NCBI RefSeq assembly: GCF_013002705.1
Contig: NZ_JABEND010000002.1
Span: forward strand, 248,001-312,000
Direction of reading: 5' to 3'
Source: Nakamurella aerolata
GTDB taxonomy: Bacteria; Actinomycetota; Actinomycetes; Mycobacteriales; Nakamurellaceae
DNA: 64,000 nt
In this document: positions 16,915 to 27,329 of the stretch, piece by piece
Numbering within the stretch: the first letter of the stretch is position 1
Layout of the letters: the number at the start of each line of letters is the position of its first letter
Notes under the pieces: generated by a model
Told to the model about the DNA's origin: nothing
Seen by the model: the letters and a program-made list of their open reading frames with translations, nothing else
Database searches by the model: none
Position numbers and translations under genes: made by a program

Positions 16915-17022
16915 ACCGCTCCCGGCAAGACCGCGCTCGGCAAGAACCGCTCCCGGCAAGACCGCTCCCGGCAAGAACCGCTCCCGGCAAGAACCGCACC
17001 CCGCAAGACCACACCCGTAAAG
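16915..17022. repeat. 15-16-bp tandem repeat, seven units
   Basis: Units of ACCGCTCCCGGCAAG with or without an extra A fill the spacer between DUF2516 and the convergent ppa gene. The middle four are nearly identical and the last two are degenerate. The strict 15/16 alternation breaks any reading frame, so it is not coding. Confidence 0.8.
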
Positions 17023-17049
17023 ACCGTGGCGGGGCGGAAAGACGCTTCG

Positions 17050-17586
17050 CTACTTGGCGTTCTCGGCGGCCTGCTCGGGCGAAACGCCCTCGGCCACCTG
17101 CGCCAACCGCTTCTGCTCGCGGTCGAACGAGATCCGGATCTCGGTCTCGGCGTCGCCGCGGCCGACCCAGTTCGCACCCTCGACGCTCTTGCCAGGTTCC
17201 AGATCCTTGTAGACCTCGAAGAAATGCTGGATCTCCAGCTTCTCGAAGATCGGCAGGTCGCCGATGTCCTGCAGGTTGTCCCGGCGCGGGTCGTTGGAGG
17301 CCACGCACAGCACCTTGTCGTCAGGGCCCTTCTCGTCCGTCATCCGGAACATGCCGATGGCCCGTGAACGCACCAGGCAGCCGGGGAAAGTGGGCTCGGC
17401 CAGCAGCACGAGCGCGTCCAGCGGGTCGCCATCTTGCCCGAGAGTGTTCTCGATGTAGCCGTAGTCGGCCGGGTACTGGGTGGCGGTGAACAGGGTGCGG
17501 TCCAACCGGATTCGACCCGAGTGGTGATCGACCTCGTACTTGTTGCGCGAGCCTTTGGGGATCTCGATGAGGACGTCGAACTCCAC
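17050..17586 (-). CDS. ppa: Inorganic pyrophosphatase
   Basis: Family I soluble pyrophosphatase of 178 residues, which hydrolyses pyrophosphate to phosphate and so drives biosynthesis. Active-site marks are [13 protein letters not shown], the tyrosine-rich [12 protein letters not shown], the metal motif [10 protein letters not shown], and later [12 protein letters not shown] and [14 protein letters not shown]. The start is the GTG at 17586, with GGAAGG AAGG just upstream; this gives [12 protein letters not shown]. It is divergent from dacB and has a long leader of about 120 bases. Confidence 0.95.
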   Translation of the reverse strand: MEFDVLIEIPKGSRNKYEVDHHSGRIRLDRTLFTATQYPADYGYIENTLGQDGDPLDALVLLAEPTFPGCLVRSRAIGMFRMTDEKGPDDKVLCVASNDPRRDNLQDIGDLPIFEKLEIQHFFEVYKDLEPGKSVEGANWVGRGDAETEIRISFDREQKRLAQVAEGVSPEQAAENAK

Positions 17587-17708
17587 GGGACCTTCCTTCC
17601 GGGTGCGGCCGCCTGACTCATCGGTGGGCCAGGGGGCGGTGGTGCTGGCTTGACGGCGGCGATGGGCACCGGCCGCGTCGGCGTTCACCCGCCGGCGGCG
17701 GCTGCCGC

Positions 17709-17758
17709 GGCCATATATATGGCCAAGCCGCTGTTGGCAAGACTTTAGTCTGTTGGCA
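17709..17758. promoter_or_regulatory. 16-bp perfect palindrome and ppa promoter
   Basis: GGCCATATATATGGCC (17709-17724) is a perfect palindrome. On the minus strand TTGCCA (17740-17735) and TATATG or TATATA inside the palindrome give a ppa promoter with 15-17-bp spacing. CTGTTGGCA is directly repeated at 17731-17739 and 17750-17758, flanking GACTTTAGTC. The site lies between the divergent ppa and dacB genes. Confidence 0.5.
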
Positions 17759-17916
17759 GCGTCCGGATCGCATCCTGAGCGGCGGGAGAGGCAGGCGTCA
17801 CACACAGCGCCCGTCGTCCGCGCTCGGGTTCGGCCCGGGTGCAGTCAGGGCCCCACCGGCCGGAACCGCCCGCACCAACCCGCACCAACCTGCCCCGCCC
17901 GAGAGGACCACCCACC

Positions 17917-19392
17917 GTGCCAGGTACCCGCAGAGCACCCCGCCCGCGCCGGACCGGGCGCATCGTCGTGATCGTGACGGTGTGCGTCGTGGCGCTCGCG
18001 GCCATCGCGGTCGGCGGCATCTACTTCTTCGGCAACCGCTCAGATTCGGGTCAGAACACCGCAGGCGGCAGCAGCACCGCCACCAGCTCGACCGGGCAGA
18101 CAGCGCCGGATCCGCAGCTGGGCAAGGTGCAGCTGGCGTTGGCGCCTGCCCCCAACGGCAAGACCGCCCCGACCCCGGCCGGCGTCAGCAAGGCCCTGCA
18201 GTCGATCCTGAAGAGCCCAGCGATGGGCGGCAACTTCGCCGGCGTGGTGATGGATGCCGCCACCGGAAAGGTGCTGTGGCAACAGGATCAAGCCACGCCG
18301 CAGCTACCGGCGTCATCGATCAAGCTGCTGATGGGGACGGCGCTGCTGAGCTCGCTCAAGAGCACAGACCAGCGGATGGCGACAACAGTGGTGGAGGGCA
18401 CCACCCCCGGCGACGTCTACTTCGTCGGCGGCGGCGACGTGACCTTGTCGGCCCGGCAAACCGGCACCGAGACCGTCTACAACGATCCGCCGACGGTGGC
18501 CGAGTTGGCGGCCCAGGTGCGCTCGTCCGGGGTGCAGGTGAAGCGGATCATCCTGGACACCTCGTACTGGACCGGCGAGCCGCTGGCCCCGGGCTGGGAC
18601 CCGGCGGACATCAAGGGTGGCTACATCACCAAGATGCAACCGCTGATGGTGGACGCCGACCGTCAGGATCCGTCCAACCAGAACTCGCCGCGCACCGGCA
18701 CCCCGGCGCTGACCGCGGGCAAGGCGCTCGCCAGGGCATTGGGCAACGCCGACCTGCCGGTGATCGACGACGGATCCAAGGCGCCGGCCGACGGCAGGCT
18801 GCTGGCCAGGGTGTACTCGCAGCCGCTGCCCGAACTGCTCGCCGAGGCGCTCACCAACTCTGACAACATTCTCGCCGAGTCGCTGGCCAGGGAGATGGCG
18901 GGCAACTTCGGGGCGCCGCGCTCGTTCGACGGCGCGTCCAGCGCCACCGTGCTGGCCCTGAACGACCTCAAGCTGGACACCTCGCAGCTGACCATCGCCG
19001 ATGCATCCGGCATGTCGGTGCAAGACCGGGTGACGCCGGAACTGGAGGCCCAGGTGCTGCGGCTGGCGGTGCAGGGCAAGACCGAGAACCTGCGGTATCT
19101 GCTGTCCGGTCTCCCGGTCGGCGGGGTCAGCGGCACGCTGGACAGCGACCAGCAGCACAACCGGTTCACCACCCCGGATTCCAAGGCCGGCGCCGGCTGG
19201 GTCAGGGCCAAGACCGGCTCGATCAACTCCACCTATGTGCTGTCCGGCTACGTTCCCACTCAGGACGGCAGGATGCTGGTGTTCTCGTTGTTCAACAACG
19301 GGGTGATCCCCGACTCGCCGGGCAACCCGGGCACCCGGGCGGCGCAGGACGCGTTCGCGACCGTGCTGCGCAACTGTGGCTGCCGTGGCTGA
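17917..19392 (+). CDS. dacB: D-alanyl-D-alanine carboxypeptidase/endopeptidase, PBP4 type
   Basis: Penicillin-binding protein 4 type (peptidase S13), 491 residues. The N-terminus is Arg-rich, followed by a membrane helix (IVVIVTVCVVALAAIAVGGIY), so it is anchored with the enzyme domain outside. The serine motifs are SSIK with Ser133/Lys136, SDN (315-317) and KTG starting at Lys432. It trims D-Ala and cross-links in peptidoglycan. The GTG at 17917 has GAGAGGA upstream. The 3' end overlaps the DUF2342 gene by 17 bases. It heads the run dacB - DUF2342 - tilS - hpt - ftsH - fol, the same as Rv3627c onward. Confidence 0.92.
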   Translation: MPGTRRAPRPRRTGRIVVIVTVCVVALAAIAVGGIYFFGNRSDSGQNTAGGSSTATSSTGQTAPDPQLGKVQLALAPAPNGKTAPTPAGVSKALQSILKSPAMGGNFAGVVMDAATGKVLWQQDQATPQLPASSIKLLMGTALLSSLKSTDQRMATTVVEGTTPGDVYFVGGGDVTLSARQTGTETVYNDPPTVAELAAQVRSSGVQVKRIILDTSYWTGEPLAPGWDPADIKGGYITKMQPLMVDADRQDPSNQNSPRTGTPALTAGKALARALGNADLPVIDDGSKAPADGRLLARVYSQPLPELLAEALTNSDNILAESLAREMAGNFGAPRSFDGASSATVLALNDLKLDTSQLTIADASGMSVQDRVTPELEAQVLRLAVQGKTENLRYLLSGLPVGGVSGTLDSDQQHNRFTTPDSKAGAGWVRAKTGSINSTYVLSGYVPTQDGRMLVFSLFNNGVIPDSPGNPGTRAAQDAFATVLRNCGCRG

Positions 19393-20482
19393 GCGGGGCA
19401 GCGTGGTGCGGGCCGGTGCGCAGCCGGCCCCCGACCCGACCATCGACTTCGCCGCCGCGGTGCGGGCCGCGACAAAACTCGCGCCCACCGGCCCTGTGGT
19501 GACGCCGCAGCAGGCCGCCGACGCCGTGGCTGCGCTGCTGCGGTTCTCCCGCGAATCGGAGCTGACGGTGCGCGACACCGCTGAGCTGGGGGAGGGCCTG
19601 CCGGTCGCCGAAGCCGTTGTGGTTGACCGGCCCGGCTGGATCGCCGCCACCAGCCAGGGCATGGCCAAGCTCACCGCACCGCTGACGGCCCGGCTGGCGG
19701 ACAAGGCCACCCCGCGCAGCCGGGCGATGGCCGGCCGGCAGCTGGGGGTGGTGCTCGGGTTCCTGTCCGGCAAGGTGCTCGGCCAGTTCGATCCGCTGAC
19801 GTCCGGTCCCGACGGGCAGGACGGGCAGCTGCTGCTGGTGGCGCCCAACATCATCAAGGTGGAGCGGGAGTTGCGGCTCGACCCGGTCGACTTCCGCCGC
19901 TGGGTCTGTCTGCACGAGAGCACCCACCGGTTGCAGTTCACCGCGGTGCCGTGGTTGCGCGACTACTTCGTTGCGCAGACGGCGGAGTTCGGCGCGGTGG
20001 CCGATGTCGACTCGCGCGAGGTGCTGGGGCGGATGGTGCGGGCCATCAGGGCCGGATCCGGCAGGCGCGGGGCGGATTCCAGCACCGCCGAGACCGGGAA
20101 GCTGAGCTGGGTCGAGGCGATGCAGACACCGGAGCAGCGCGCGATCTTCGACCGGATGATGGCGCTGATGAGCCTGCTGGAGGGCCACGCCGACTACGTG
20201 ATGGACGCCGTCGGTCCCGCGGTGGTGCCCAGCGTCGCCGGCATCCGCAAGGCCTTCTCCGAGCGGCGCCGCAAGGGGTCGGGTCCGATCGACCGGATGT
20301 TGCGTTCGCTGCTGGGTATGGACATGAAGCTGAGCCAGTACGTCAAGGGCGAGAAGTTCGTCTCGCACGTGGTGAAAGCTGTTGGCATGCAACGGTTCAA
20401 CACGGTCTGGGACTCGCCGGAGACGTTGCCGACCAGGGCCGAGATCGCCGATCCGGCCGGCTGGCTGCGCCGGGTCGGCTGA
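19376..20482 (+). CDS. DUF2342 zinc-dependent metalloprotease-like protein (Rv3626c-like)
   Basis: A 368-residue protein of the DUF2342 family (zincin-like; some databases call it coenzyme F420 biosynthesis-associated). HESTH in CLHESTHRLQFTAVPWL is the HExxH zinc motif; the later VWDSPETLPTRAEIADP is the family's typical end. The protein appears soluble. The chosen GTG at 19376 lies inside the dacB 3' end; another in-frame GTG nine bases on would also serve. It sits between dacB and tilS as in mycobacteria. The actual peptidase activity is unproven. Confidence 0.85.
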   Translation: MAAVAERGSVVRAGAQPAPDPTIDFAAAVRAATKLAPTGPVVTPQQAADAVAALLRFSRESELTVRDTAELGEGLPVAEAVVVDRPGWIAATSQGMAKLTAPLTARLADKATPRSRAMAGRQLGVVLGFLSGKVLGQFDPLTSGPDGQDGQLLLVAPNIIKVERELRLDPVDFRRWVCLHESTHRLQFTAVPWLRDYFVAQTAEFGAVADVDSREVLGRMVRAIRAGSGRRGADSSTAETGKLSWVEAMQTPEQRAIFDRMMALMSLLEGHADYVMDAVGPAVVPSVAGIRKAFSERRRKGSGPIDRMLRSLLGMDMKLSQYVKGEKFVSHVVKAVGMQRFNTVWDSPETLPTRAEIADPAGWLRRVG

Positions 20483-20502
20483 CGCTGCCCTGCGATGTTC
20501 CG

Positions 20503-21714
20503 ATGACGGATGCGCCCCGGCCGCCGGTGGCCGGGCCAGCCGGTGGGGGACCGGGGCCGGCCGCGTTGCCCGCTGATCACCCGGTGCGCCGGGCGGTGCG
20601 GTGGCATCTGCGTGCGCATCCCGCCGACCGACTGCTGGTGGCGGTGTCCGGTGGGGCCGACTCGCTGGCGTTGGCCGCCGCGGTACTGGCCGAGGTGGGC
20701 GGCCCCGGCCGGGCGGCAGGTCGGGCCACGGACGCGGCACCGGGGAATGCGCCGGCACTGGGTGGGGACGCGGTGCCGACACCGGCAGCGGGGCCGGCGC
20801 TCGCCGCCGCGGTGATCGACCACGGCCTGCAGGAAGGTTCGGCTGCACAGAGCGCCGCGACCGCGGAAGCCTTGCGCCGCTGGGGTTTTGCCGATGTCAC
20901 GGTGCGCAGGGTCGCGGTCGGCGCCGACGGTGGGCTGGAGGCCGCGGCCCGCACCGCCCGCTACGCGGCGCTGCGCGAGCTTGCCGCGTCCGGCGGCGAA
21001 CCCGAGCGGGTGCAGGTACTGCTCGGGCACACCATGGACGACCAGGCCGAGACGGTGCTCCTTGGCCTTGGCCGCGGCAGCGGGCCGCGGTCCATCGCCG
21101 GGATGCGGGCGCTATTGCCGGACGCTGCGGCCCCGGCGAGCGGTCGGGACGGGGTGCGGCTGAGCTGGGGGCGACCGTTGCTCGAAGTGCGCCGCGCCGA
21201 CACCGAAAGTGCCTGCGCGGCAATGGCTGTGCCGTGGTGGAGCGACCCGCACAACAGCGACGCCCGGTACACCAGGGTGCGGTTGCGCCGGGAGGTGCTG
21301 CCGCTGCTGGACGACGTGCTCGCCGGTGGGGTGACGCCGGCGCTGGCCCGCACCGCCGAGCTGCTGGCCGACGACCTCGCCGCCCTCGACGGCTGGGCCG
21401 CGGCCGCGCTGGCCGCCGCCAGGACCGAAGCGGCGACCGGGTCGGCCGACCACCGAACGCCCGCCGAACCGGACCCGACACAGCTGGCCGTTGCCGCCCT
21501 GGCCGGGTTGCCCGACGCTGTCCTGCGGCGGGTGCTGCGGCGCTGGCTCACCGACGCCGGCGTGACCGGCCTGACCGCCGATCACCTGTTCCGCATGCAG
21601 CAACTGGTGCGGAGGCCACCGCGCACCCCGCCGGCGGCGGTGCGACTGCCGGGTGGCGTCGATGCCACCCGCGTCGGCGCGGCCGTGCTGCTGGCACCCA
21701 ACCGTCGGCATTGA
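20503..21714 (+). CDS. tilS: tRNA(Ile)-lysidine synthase
   Basis: TilS attaches lysine to C34 of the CAU-anticodon tRNA(Ile). The PP-loop SGGADS is at 49-54 and binds ATP; HTMDDQAETVLLGLGRGSG and the downstream LLEVRRADT, PWWSDPHN and RVRLRREVLP are typical. At 403 residues it is a little longer than short actinobacterial TilS because of low-complexity inserts near residues 70-100 and 310-330. The ATG at 20503 follows the DUF2342 stop by 20 bases. The frame is open upstream, but that stretch overlaps the previous gene. Confidence 0.92.
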   Translation: MTDAPRPPVAGPAGGGPGPAALPADHPVRRAVRWHLRAHPADRLLVAVSGGADSLALAAAVLAEVGGPGRAAGRATDAAPGNAPALGGDAVPTPAAGPALAAAVIDHGLQEGSAAQSAATAEALRRWGFADVTVRRVAVGADGGLEAAARTARYAALRELAASGGEPERVQVLLGHTMDDQAETVLLGLGRGSGPRSIAGMRALLPDAAAPASGRDGVRLSWGRPLLEVRRADTESACAAMAVPWWSDPHNSDARYTRVRLRREVLPLLDDVLAGGVTPALARTAELLADDLAALDGWAAAALAAARTEAATGSADHRTPAEPDPTQLAVAALAGLPDAVLRRVLRRWLTDAGVTGLTADHLFRMQQLVRRPPRTPPAAVRLPGGVDATRVGAAVLLAPNRRH

Positions 21715-21759
21715 ACCGACGGCACTGAACCGGGACCACTGTGCGTACTCCGGGCGTGC

Positions 21760-21765
21760 CAAGAT
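21760..21765 (+). promoter_or_regulatory. Possible -10 of a leaderless hpt transcript
   Basis: CAAGAT ends six bases before the hpt GTG at 21772. The match to TANNNT is only partial. Confidence 0.3.
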
Positions 21766-21771
21766 GATGCG

Positions 21772-22464
21772 GTGACCGCGACGGAACCCTCGCAGAGTTC
21801 GTCCAGCCAGCCGGCCACCGCCGCCGAACCGCCGGCCGCGGGCGCCGCCTCCCGGCCAGGGCTGACCACCGTCATCGAGGCGGCCCCGCCCCCTGCCGAG
21901 CAGGACCCTGGCGCCCCGCACGGTTACCCGGGCGAACTGGTGTCGGTGTTGATCGACCAGGAGACGGTGCAGGCCAAGGTCCGCGAGCTGGCCGCCGCGG
22001 TAGCCGCCGACCACACCCTGGACACCCCGCCGCTGCTGGTCTGCGTGCTCAAGGGCGCCGTCATGTTCACCACCGATTTCGCCAGGGCGATGCCGATCCC
22101 GTCCGAGATGGACTTCATGGCGATCTCGTCGTACGGCTCGGCGACCACCTCGTCCGGGGTGGTGCGCATCCTGAAAGACTTGAACTCCGACATCACCGAC
22201 CGCAGGGTGGTGATCGTCGAAGACATCATCGACTCGGGGCTCACGCTGTCCTGGTTGCTCAAGAACCTGCAGTCGCGCGGACCGGCGGCCATCGACGTGG
22301 TGACGCTGCTGCGCAAGCCCGAGGCGGTGAAAGTGCCGCTGGAGCCGCGCTACGTCGGCTTCGACATCCCGACAGAATTCGTTGTCGGCTACGGCCTCGA
22401 CTACGCCGAGCGGTACCGCGACCTGCCGTTCGTCGGGCTGCTCGGCGCCCACATGTACGCCTGA
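21772..22464 (+). CDS. hpt: Hypoxanthine phosphoribosyltransferase
   Basis: Purine-salvage enzyme converting hypoxanthine or guanine plus PRPP to IMP or GMP. The PRPP-binding motif is VVIVEDIIDSGLTL, the flexible-loop region SSYGSATTSSGVV, and the purine-side YVGFDIPTEFVVGYGLDYAERYR. At 230 residues it exceeds the usual about 180-200 because of an Ala/Pro/Glu-rich N-terminal tail of about 45 residues (PSQSSSSQPATAAEPPAAG). The GTG at 21772 is the first start; a CAAGAT hexamer six bases before it hints at leaderless translation. Confidence 0.93.
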   Translation: MTATEPSQSSSSQPATAAEPPAAGAASRPGLTTVIEAAPPPAEQDPGAPHGYPGELVSVLIDQETVQAKVRELAAAVAADHTLDTPPLLVCVLKGAVMFTTDFARAMPIPSEMDFMAISSYGSATTSSGVVRILKDLNSDITDRRVVIVEDIIDSGLTLSWLLKNLQSRGPAAIDVVTLLRKPEAVKVPLEPRYVGFDIPTEFVVGYGLDYAERYRDLPFVGLLGAHMYA

Positions 22465-22855
22465 GCGTGCGCGGCTGAGCGCTGGACCGCTTGTGCCGCC
22501 CTGCCTCGCGTTCGCCCACGGCGCAGCGGGGGTGGGCCGGCAACGGAACTTCCCCGGCCACCGGCGGCGTTGTACCTGACGTTGTCGCTGGTGGTGTGGC
22601 CGACAACGGCTCAGGCACCGCTCAGGCGCCGATGCCAAGCGTCACCACAGCAATCTCCGCAGGTCGCCGCGCTGGTGCGCGGTAGGCTGGGAGCTTGCGG
22701 TGATGCTGGATCGATGCCGGCCCGGCCTGCAGGACGATCGCTCGGATCACCGAGGCCCATCGCACCGCCAGCACCCGGCGCCGCCCGAGCAGCGGCCGCC
22801 GGTCACACTCGCATCGACACAGGAAGGGTCGAGGTCGACATCGACCGGAAGCCAC
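22465..22855 (+). promoter_or_regulatory. 391-bp hpt-ftsH spacer with probable ftsH promoter
   Basis: I see no gene here. TAGGCT (22683-22688) is a likely -10 with an unclear -35. It implies a transcript start near 22695 and a leader of about 160 bases before the ftsH ATG, so ftsH-folK can be transcribed apart from hpt. The rest of the spacer is GC-rich without clear structure. Confidence 0.4.
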
Positions 22856-25594
22856 ATGGACCGTAAGAAGCTGATCCGTTCGCCACTGCTGTGGATCTTG
22901 GTGGCAGTGTTGCTGTATCTGGCGTACAGCTTCTTCACCGACGAGACCCGTGGCTACACCACCGTCCCCACCTCGCAGGCGCTGGCGCAACTGCAGAGCA
23001 ACAACGTCAGCGAGGCGCTGGTCGACGACAAGGAGCAGCGGCTGCGGCTGACGCTCAAGACGCCCGACGCCGCCGCCGACGGTGCCACCAAGATCGTCTC
23101 GCAGTACCCGGCCGGCGCCACCGACGAGGTCTTCAGCGCGGTGCAGGCGGCCAAGGCCGACAAGTACGACACCACCGTCACCAGCGAATCCGCGCTGTTC
23201 TCGATCCTGCTGTACCTGATCCCGGTTGCGCTGATCCTGCTGTTCTTCCTGTGGATGATGAACAACGCCCAGGGCGGCGGCAACAAGGTGCTCTCGTTCG
23301 GCAAGTCCAAGGCCAAGATGCTGTCCAAGGACATGCCGACCACCAAGTTCTCCGACGTGGCCGGTGCCGACGAGGCCGTCGAAGAGCTCGACGAGATCCG
23401 CGACTTCCTGGCCAACCCGGTGCGCTACCAGGCACTGGGCGCCAAGATCCCCAAGGGCGTGCTGCTGTACGGCCCGCCCGGCACCGGCAAGACGCTGCTG
23501 GCCCGCGCCGTCGCCGGCGAGGCCGGGGTGCCGTTCTACACCATCTCCGGCTCCGACTTTGTCGAGATGTTCGTCGGCGTCGGCGCCTCCCGGGTGCGCG
23601 ACCTGTTCGAGCAGGCCAAGGCGAACGCGCCGGCGATCATCTTCATCGACGAGATCGATGCGGTTGGCCGGCACCGCGGCGCCGGCATGGGCGGCGGCCA
23701 CGACGAGCGCGAGCAGACGCTGAACCAGCTGCTGGTCGAGATGGACGGCTTCGAGTCCAAGGGCGGCATCATCTTGATCGCCGCCACCAACCGGCCGGAC
23801 ATCCTCGACCCGGCGCTGCTGCGGCCGGGTCGGTTCGACCGGCAGATCCCTGTCGGCGCACCGGATCTGCGCGGCCGTGAGGCCATTCTTGCGGTGCACT
23901 CCAAGGGCAAGCCGTTTGCCGATGACGTCAACTTCCCCGAGCTGGCCAAGCGCACCGTCGGCATGTCCGGTGCCGACCTGGCCAACGTCATCAACGAGGC
24001 GGCGCTGCTGACCGCCCGCACCGGCGGCACCCTGATCACCAACGCCGCGCTGGAAGAGTCCGTCGACCGGGTGGTCGGCGGGCCGGCGCGCAAGGGCAGG
24101 GTGATCTCCGAGACGGAGAAGAAGATCACCGCCTACCACGAGGGTGGGCACGCGCTGGCCGCCTGGGCGATGCCCGGTCTTGAACCGGTCTACAAGGTGA
24201 CGATCCTGCCGCGCGGCCGCACCGGCGGGCACGCGCTTGTCGTCCCCGAGGACGACAAGCAGCTGATGACCCGCAGCGAGATGATCAACCGGCTGGTGAT
24301 GGCGATGGGCGGCAGGGCCGCCGAGGAACTGGTGTTCGCCGAACCGACCACCGGCGCCTCCTCCGACATCGCGCAGGCCACCAAGATCGCCAGGGCGATG
24401 GTCACCGAGTACGGCATGAGCGCCAAGCTCGGCGCGGTCAAGTACGGCTCCGGCGACGACGAGCCGTTCCTCGGCCGCACCTACGGCCACAACCCCGACT
24501 ACTCCACCGAGGTCGGCGGCGAGATCGACCACGCGGTGCGCGCGCTGATCGAGGCCGCCCACACCGAGGCCTACGAAGTGCTCAACACCTACCGCGACGT
24601 GCTGGACGACCTGGCCGCCCGGCTGCTGGAGAAGGAGACCCTCGAGCGCAAGGACCTCGAGGCGATCTTCGCCGGCGTCGAGAAGCGGCCGCGGATCACC
24701 GCCTTCGACGAGTGGGGCGACCGGCTGCCGTCCGACCGCCCGCCGATCAAGACCCCCAAGGAGCTCGCCATCGAGCGCGGCGAGCCGTGGGAGGACGAAC
24801 CGGTGAAGCGTCCGATGCTCGACAAGCAACCGGTGCCCGCCGGTGCTGCCGGACCCGGTGCTGCCGGACCCGGTGCGGCCGGGCCCGGTGCTGCCGGGCC
24901 CGGCGGCGCTCAGGGCGCGCCGGGGGCCGCTGGGTCGCCGGGCGGCTGGGAACGTCCGGCTCCGCCGAACGGGCAGCAGACCTGGCCGGGCCAGCACGGC
25001 GGCCCAGGACCGGCCGGGGGCCAGAACGGCCAGCACGGCCAGCCGTCCAACTGGACCGGCGGGGTGCTGTCCGGGCCGCTCGGACCGCCGTCCTGGAATG
25101 GCCAGGCGCCCAACGGGCAGGCACCCAACGGGCAGGCAGCCAACGGTCAGGCAGCCAACGGTCAGATGCCGCACGGGCAGATGCCGGGTGGTGCGGTGCC
25201 GTACGGCCGGGGCGCTCCGGCGACACCGGCCGCCAACGGCGGCGCCGCGCCGGGTGGGCAGAACGGTTACGGCGCCGGCGGTTTCCCGCAGGGTGTTAAC
25301 GGTCACCAGCCCGCCGCGGGTCAGCCGCCCCACGGCCAGCAACCGGCCGGTGAGGCCGGCAGCGACACCGCGGACGGCTCGCCCCGCTCGTTCGGCGCGC
25401 CCAGCGGTGGCCCGTTCTCGCACCAAGCCGGGTATCGCGGCGATCCGGAAGTCACCGGCCGGCACGGCCGCCCGGAGCACGGCGATGCGTCCCCGGATGA
25501 TTCCGCCGACCCGGCCGGTCGCACCGGCGACGCCGGCCAGCAAGGGCAGCAGCAGCCGCCCATCGACCCGTGGGCACCCCCGGACCGGCAGTGA
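22856..25594 (+). CDS. ftsH: ATP-dependent zinc metalloprotease FtsH
   Basis: Membrane AAA+ protease that degrades misfolded and regulatory membrane proteins. Two N-terminal helices (about 9-26 and 113-135) flank a periplasmic domain. Walker A GPPGTGKT is at 206-213, followed by [11 protein letters not shown] and the second-region RPGRFDRQ. The zinc site HEGGH starts at His428. From about residue 655 to the end (912) is a Gly/Pro/Gln/Asn/Ala-rich tail with PGAAG and [16 protein letters not shown] repeats; most bacterial FtsH lack so long a tail. The ATG at 22856 has GGAAG five bases upstream. The stop overlaps folE by GTGA. Confidence 0.97.
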   Translation: MDRKKLIRSPLLWILVAVLLYLAYSFFTDETRGYTTVPTSQALAQLQSNNVSEALVDDKEQRLRLTLKTPDAAADGATKIVSQYPAGATDEVFSAVQAAKADKYDTTVTSESALFSILLYLIPVALILLFFLWMMNNAQGGGNKVLSFGKSKAKMLSKDMPTTKFSDVAGADEAVEELDEIRDFLANPVRYQALGAKIPKGVLLYGPPGTGKTLLARAVAGEAGVPFYTISGSDFVEMFVGVGASRVRDLFEQAKANAPAIIFIDEIDAVGRHRGAGMGGGHDEREQTLNQLLVEMDGFESKGGIILIAATNRPDILDPALLRPGRFDRQIPVGAPDLRGREAILAVHSKGKPFADDVNFPELAKRTVGMSGADLANVINEAALLTARTGGTLITNAALEESVDRVVGGPARKGRVISETEKKITAYHEGGHALAAWAMPGLEPVYKVTILPRGRTGGHALVVPEDDKQLMTRSEMINRLVMAMGGRAAEELVFAEPTTGASSDIAQATKIARAMVTEYGMSAKLGAVKYGSGDDEPFLGRTYGHNPDYSTEVGGEIDHAVRALIEAAHTEAYEVLNTYRDVLDDLAARLLEKETLERKDLEAIFAGVEKRPRITAFDEWGDRLPSDRPPIKTPKELAIERGEPWEDEPVKRPMLDKQPVPAGAAGPGAAGPGAAGPGAAGPGGAQGAPGAAGSPGGWERPAPPNGQQTWPGQHGGPGPAGGQNGQHGQPSNWTGGVLSGPLGPPSWNGQAPNGQAPNGQAANGQAANGQMPHGQMPGGAVPYGRGAPATPAANGGAAPGGQNGYGAGGFPQGVNGHQPAAGQPPHGQQPAGEAGSDTADGSPRSFGAPSGGPFSHQAGYRGDPEVTGRHGRPEHGDASPDDSADPAGRTGDAGQQGQQQPPIDPWAPPDRQ

Positions 25595-26367
25595 GCTCGG
25601 CCTCGACGGTCGGCGCCGCGGTGCCAGGCAGCACTGCGTCTGACAGCACCGTGTCTGACGGCACCGTGTCTGACAGCACTGCGTCTGGCAGCCCGGTGGC
25701 AGATGATGCCGGGCCCGCTGACGCGGGGCCGGCTCGAGTGGCGTCCACGCACGCGGTGTCCAATAGTTCCGTGACGGCAGACCCAACCGCTCAGGTGCCT
25801 CAGTTCGATCTCGACCGGGCCGCGGCCGCCGTGCGCGAGCTGCTGCTGGCAGCCGGTGAGGACCCGGACCGGGAGGGCCTGCGGCAGACCCCGATGCGGG
25901 TGGCGAGGGCCTACGCCGAGGCCTTCTCCGGGCTGTACGCCGACCCGGACGACGTGCTCTCCACCCAGTTCGACGAGGGGCACGCCGAGCTGATTCTGAT
26001 GCGCGACATCGAGCTGTACTCGATGTGCGAGCACCACCTCGTGCCGTTCTTCGGCAAGGCGCACGTCGGGTACATCCCCGGCCGCGACGGCCGGGTGACC
26101 GGGCTGTCCAAGCTGGCCAGGCTGGTCGACGGCTACGCCCACCGGCCGCAGGTGCAGGAGCGGCTCACCTCGCAGATCGCCGACGCCCTTGTCCGCAAGC
26201 TGCGCCCCGCCGGAGCCATCGTGGTGATCGAGGCCGAGCACCTGTGCATGTCGATGCGCGGCGTTCGCAAGCCAGGCGCCACCACCACCACGTCCGCGGT
26301 GCGCGGCATCATCCGGTCGCAGGCCGCCACCCGGTCGGAGGCCATGAGCCTGATCACCGGCCGATGA
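25591..26367 (+). CDS. folE: GTP cyclohydrolase I
   Basis: First enzyme of folate synthesis: GTP to 7,8-dihydroneopterin triphosphate. The core starts near residue 70 ([14 protein letters not shown]). Zinc residues lie in MCEHHLVPF with Cys146, then [20 protein letters not shown] and [17 protein letters not shown] carry the usual conserved stretches. The protein is 258 residues against about 200 in mycobacteria, because of an N-terminal Ser/Asp/Thr/Ala-rich tail built from near repeats of TVSD and TASD. I take the GTG at 25591, which overlaps the ftsH stop (GTGA); the in-frame GTG at 25570 is possible. Confidence 0.93.
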   Translation: MSSASTVGAAVPGSTASDSTVSDGTVSDSTASGSPVADDAGPADAGPARVASTHAVSNSSVTADPTAQVPQFDLDRAAAAVRELLLAAGEDPDREGLRQTPMRVARAYAEAFSGLYADPDDVLSTQFDEGHAELILMRDIELYSMCEHHLVPFFGKAHVGYIPGRDGRVTGLSKLARLVDGYAHRPQVQERLTSQIADALVRKLRPAGAIVVIEAEHLCMSMRGVRKPGATTTTSAVRGIIRSQAATRSEAMSLITGR

Positions 26368-27329
26368 CGGCACCCGTCGGGGCGGCCGGGGGACAGCCAC
26401 CGCTGGTGCCAGCCATGGGCGAAAGACCATGGGTGATGGGCATTCTCAACGTCACCCCCGACTCCTTCTCCGACGGCGGGCTGTGGGACTCCACCGACGC
26501 CGCCATCGCCCACGGGCAGGCGCTGGTGGCCGCCGGCGCCGACATCGTCGACGTCGGCGGGGAATCCACCAGACCGGGCGCGCACCGGGTGCCGCAAGAC
26601 GTCGAGCTTGACCGGGTGATCGACGTGATCGCCGCGCTCGCCGCCGACGGGGTGCCGTGCTCGGTCGACACCACCCGTGCCGCCGTGGCCGCCGCCGCGG
26701 TACGCGCCGGCGCGGTGATCGTCAACGACGTCTCGGCCGGCCTTGCCGATGCGCAGATGGCCGCCACCGTCGCCGATCTCGGTGTGCCCTGGGTGTTGAT
26801 GCACTGGCGCGGCCACAGCGACGCCATGCAGCAGCGCGCCGAGTACGCCGACACGCTCGCCGAGGTACGCGCCGAACTGCTCGCCAGGGTGGACGCGGCG
26901 ATCGCCGCCGGCGTCGACGAGCGGGCGCTGATCCTTGACGCCGGCATCGGTTTCGCCAAGAACGCCGAGCACAACTGGGAGCTGCTGGCCGGCCAGCGTG
27001 AGCTGGTCGAGCTCGGGCTGCCGGTGCTGCTCGGCACCTCACGCAAACGCTTCCTCGGCCAACTGCTGGCCGGTCCGGACGGCGCCCCCCGCCCGGTCGG
27101 CAGCCGCGACATCGCCACCGCCGCAACGTCTTTGCTGGCCGCGCAGGCGGGCGTCTGGGGGGTGCGGGTGCACGACCCGCAGTCCACCGCCGATGTGTTG
27201 GCGGTGCTCACCGCGACCCTTGCCGCCGATCCGGCCAGGTCGCCGGCCGGCTGGCCACCGGCCCCGGCGCCGCTGCAACCGGCCACCGGCGACTACCGCT
27301 TCGGTGCACTGGCGGTGCCGCGTGGCTGA
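26364..27329 (+). CDS. folP: Dihydropteroate synthase
   Basis: Joins 6-hydroxymethyl-dihydropterin diphosphate with p-aminobenzoate. Family motifs are [14 protein letters not shown] (pterin/metal site), [10 protein letters not shown] (pABA loop), [10 protein letters not shown] and the final [10 protein letters not shown]. The size is 321 residues, slightly long because of a Pro/Ala-rich C-terminal tail. It is the target of sulfonamides in the family. The ATG at 26364 overlaps the folE stop (ATGA), and the stop overlaps folB by eight bases, so translation is likely coupled. Confidence 0.95.
   Translation: MTAPVGAAGGQPPLVPAMGERPWVMGILNVTPDSFSDGGLWDSTDAAIAHGQALVAAGADIVDVGGESTRPGAHRVPQDVELDRVIDVIAALAADGVPCSVDTTRAAVAAAAVRAGAVIVNDVSAGLADAQMAATVADLGVPWVLMHWRGHSDAMQQRAEYADTLAEVRAELLARVDAAIAAGVDERALILDAGIGFAKNAEHNWELLAGQRELVELGLPVLLGTSRKRFLGQLLAGPDGAPRPVGSRDIATAATSLLAAQAGVWGVRVHDPQSTADVLAVLTATLAADPARSPAGWPPAPAPLQPATGDYRFGALAVPRG

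Noticed and set aside
22622-25786. Long minus-strand frame of over 1,000 codons opposite ftsH
   Set aside because: It is the third-position shadow of ftsH in GC-rich DNA: Arg/Gly/Val-rich, no ribosome site, no known family, while the plus strand encodes a full FtsH.
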